Assembly: GCF_014648995.1 (NCBI RefSeq)
Contig: NZ_BMSE01000001.1
Span: 1,041,968 to 1,105,967, forward strand
DNA length: 64,000 nt
Reading direction: 5' to 3'
From: Streptomyces massasporeus
GTDB taxonomy: Bacteria; Actinomycetota; Actinomycetes; Streptomycetales; Streptomycetaceae
Position 1 is the first letter of the stretch. Each line of letters begins with the position of its first letter. Positions 63,788 to 64,000 of this stretch are shown here, piece by piece. The notes below the pieces were generated by a model. It saw only the letters and a list, made by a program, of their open reading frames with translations. It was not told the origin of the DNA and did not search any database. A program made the translations under genes and the position numbers.

Positions 63788-64000
63788 GTGCTGATTGCTC
63801 AGCGTCCGTCTTTGACCGAAGAGGTCGTCGACGAGTTCCGCTCCCGGTTCGTGATCGAGCCGCTGGAGCCGGGCTTCGGTTACACCCTCGGCAACTCCCT
63901 GCGCCGGACCCTCCTGTCCTCGATCCCGGGTGCGGCGGTCACGTCCATCCGCATCGACGGCGTGCTGCACGAGTTCACCACCGTGCCGGGCGTCAAGGAG
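63788..64000 (+). CDS. rpoA: RNA polymerase alpha subunit, partial (possible second copy)
   Basis: Seventy-one residues of the N-terminal domain are visible, starting [20 protein letters not shown] after the GTG, then [20 protein letters not shown] and [20 protein letters not shown]. These are the dimerisation and assembly motifs of alpha, and they fit streptomycete RpoA very closely. The rest is outside the window. TGGAGG lies upstream. What is odd is the setting: rpoA normally follows rpsK in the ribosomal-protein operon, while here broken MFS and IS110 genes precede it, on the other strand. It starts with GTG and contains a few codons (ATT, TCT, TTG) rarer in highly expressed Streptomyces genes. 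Confidence 0.93.
   Translation, partial: MLIAQRPSLTEEVVDEFRSRFVIEPLEPGFGYTLGNSLRRTLLSSIPGAAVTSIRIDGVLHEFTTVPGVKE

Overview
The window is very GC-rich actinobacterial DNA, almost certainly from a Streptomyces or a close relative. The evidence is the strong third-position GC bias, many GTG starts, GGAGG-type ribosome binding sites, a mycothiol-dependent formaldehyde dehydrogenase, an F420-type luciferase-like oxidoreductase, PucR, MmyB-like and IclR regulators, a PcaDC fusion, and two copies of a repeat common between Streptomyces genes. No tRNA, rRNA or CRISPR array was seen.

Layout. 1-4.8 kb (minus strand): macro-domain protein, FAD oxidoreductase, inositol-phosphatase-family enzyme and a cytosolic gamma-glutamyltransferase. 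4.8-6.0 kb holds only remnants (cut-off luciferase-like gene, transposase scrap). 6.0-12.1 kb (plus): a Tat-exported PaoABC-like molybdenum aldehyde oxidoreductase, its XdhC-family maturation factor and MoaA, so enzyme and cofactor supply are together. 12.1-24 kb: an oxidoreductase/export island with two paralogous MFS exporters, two translationally coupled HTH regulators, a zinc alcohol dehydrogenase, three SDR proteins, a cyclophilin-like lipoprotein, a cupin and a GH36 alpha-galactosidase. A 16-bp operator, GGGAGAANNTCCTCCC, occurs three times, each before a transcription unit of this island.

24.3-34.9 kb looks like an aromatic methoxy-acid module: IclR regulator, VanB-type reductase, CYP199A-like cytochrome P450 and mycothiol-dependent formaldehyde dehydrogenase. 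After a stretch of broken genes come a MarR regulator and UbiX/UbiD decarboxylase genes. The inferred route is O-demethylation of a para-methoxybenzoate, capture of the released formaldehyde, and decarboxylation of the resulting hydroxybenzoate.

36.4-45.4 kb (minus) is a reductive-pyrimidine/hydantoin catabolic cluster: two near-identical-length ureidopropionase paralogues, class III aminotransferase, PucR regulator, hydantoinase, luciferase-like oxidoreductase and NCS1 permease. 45.5-62.4 kb is mostly ordinary chromosome: a repeat-bearing hypothetical protein, small XRE regulator, Map, ClpC-like ATPase, a secreted gamma-glutamyltransferase, a CocE-like hydrolase, an orphan glutamate-type ABC ATPase, an SGNH hydrolase, exonuclease III, an MBL-fold hydrolase and PcaDC. 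62.4-63.7 kb is again debris (IS110 transposase, MFS fragment). The window then ends in the 5' part of an rpoA gene that does not sit behind rpsK, as it would in the ribosomal-protein operon.
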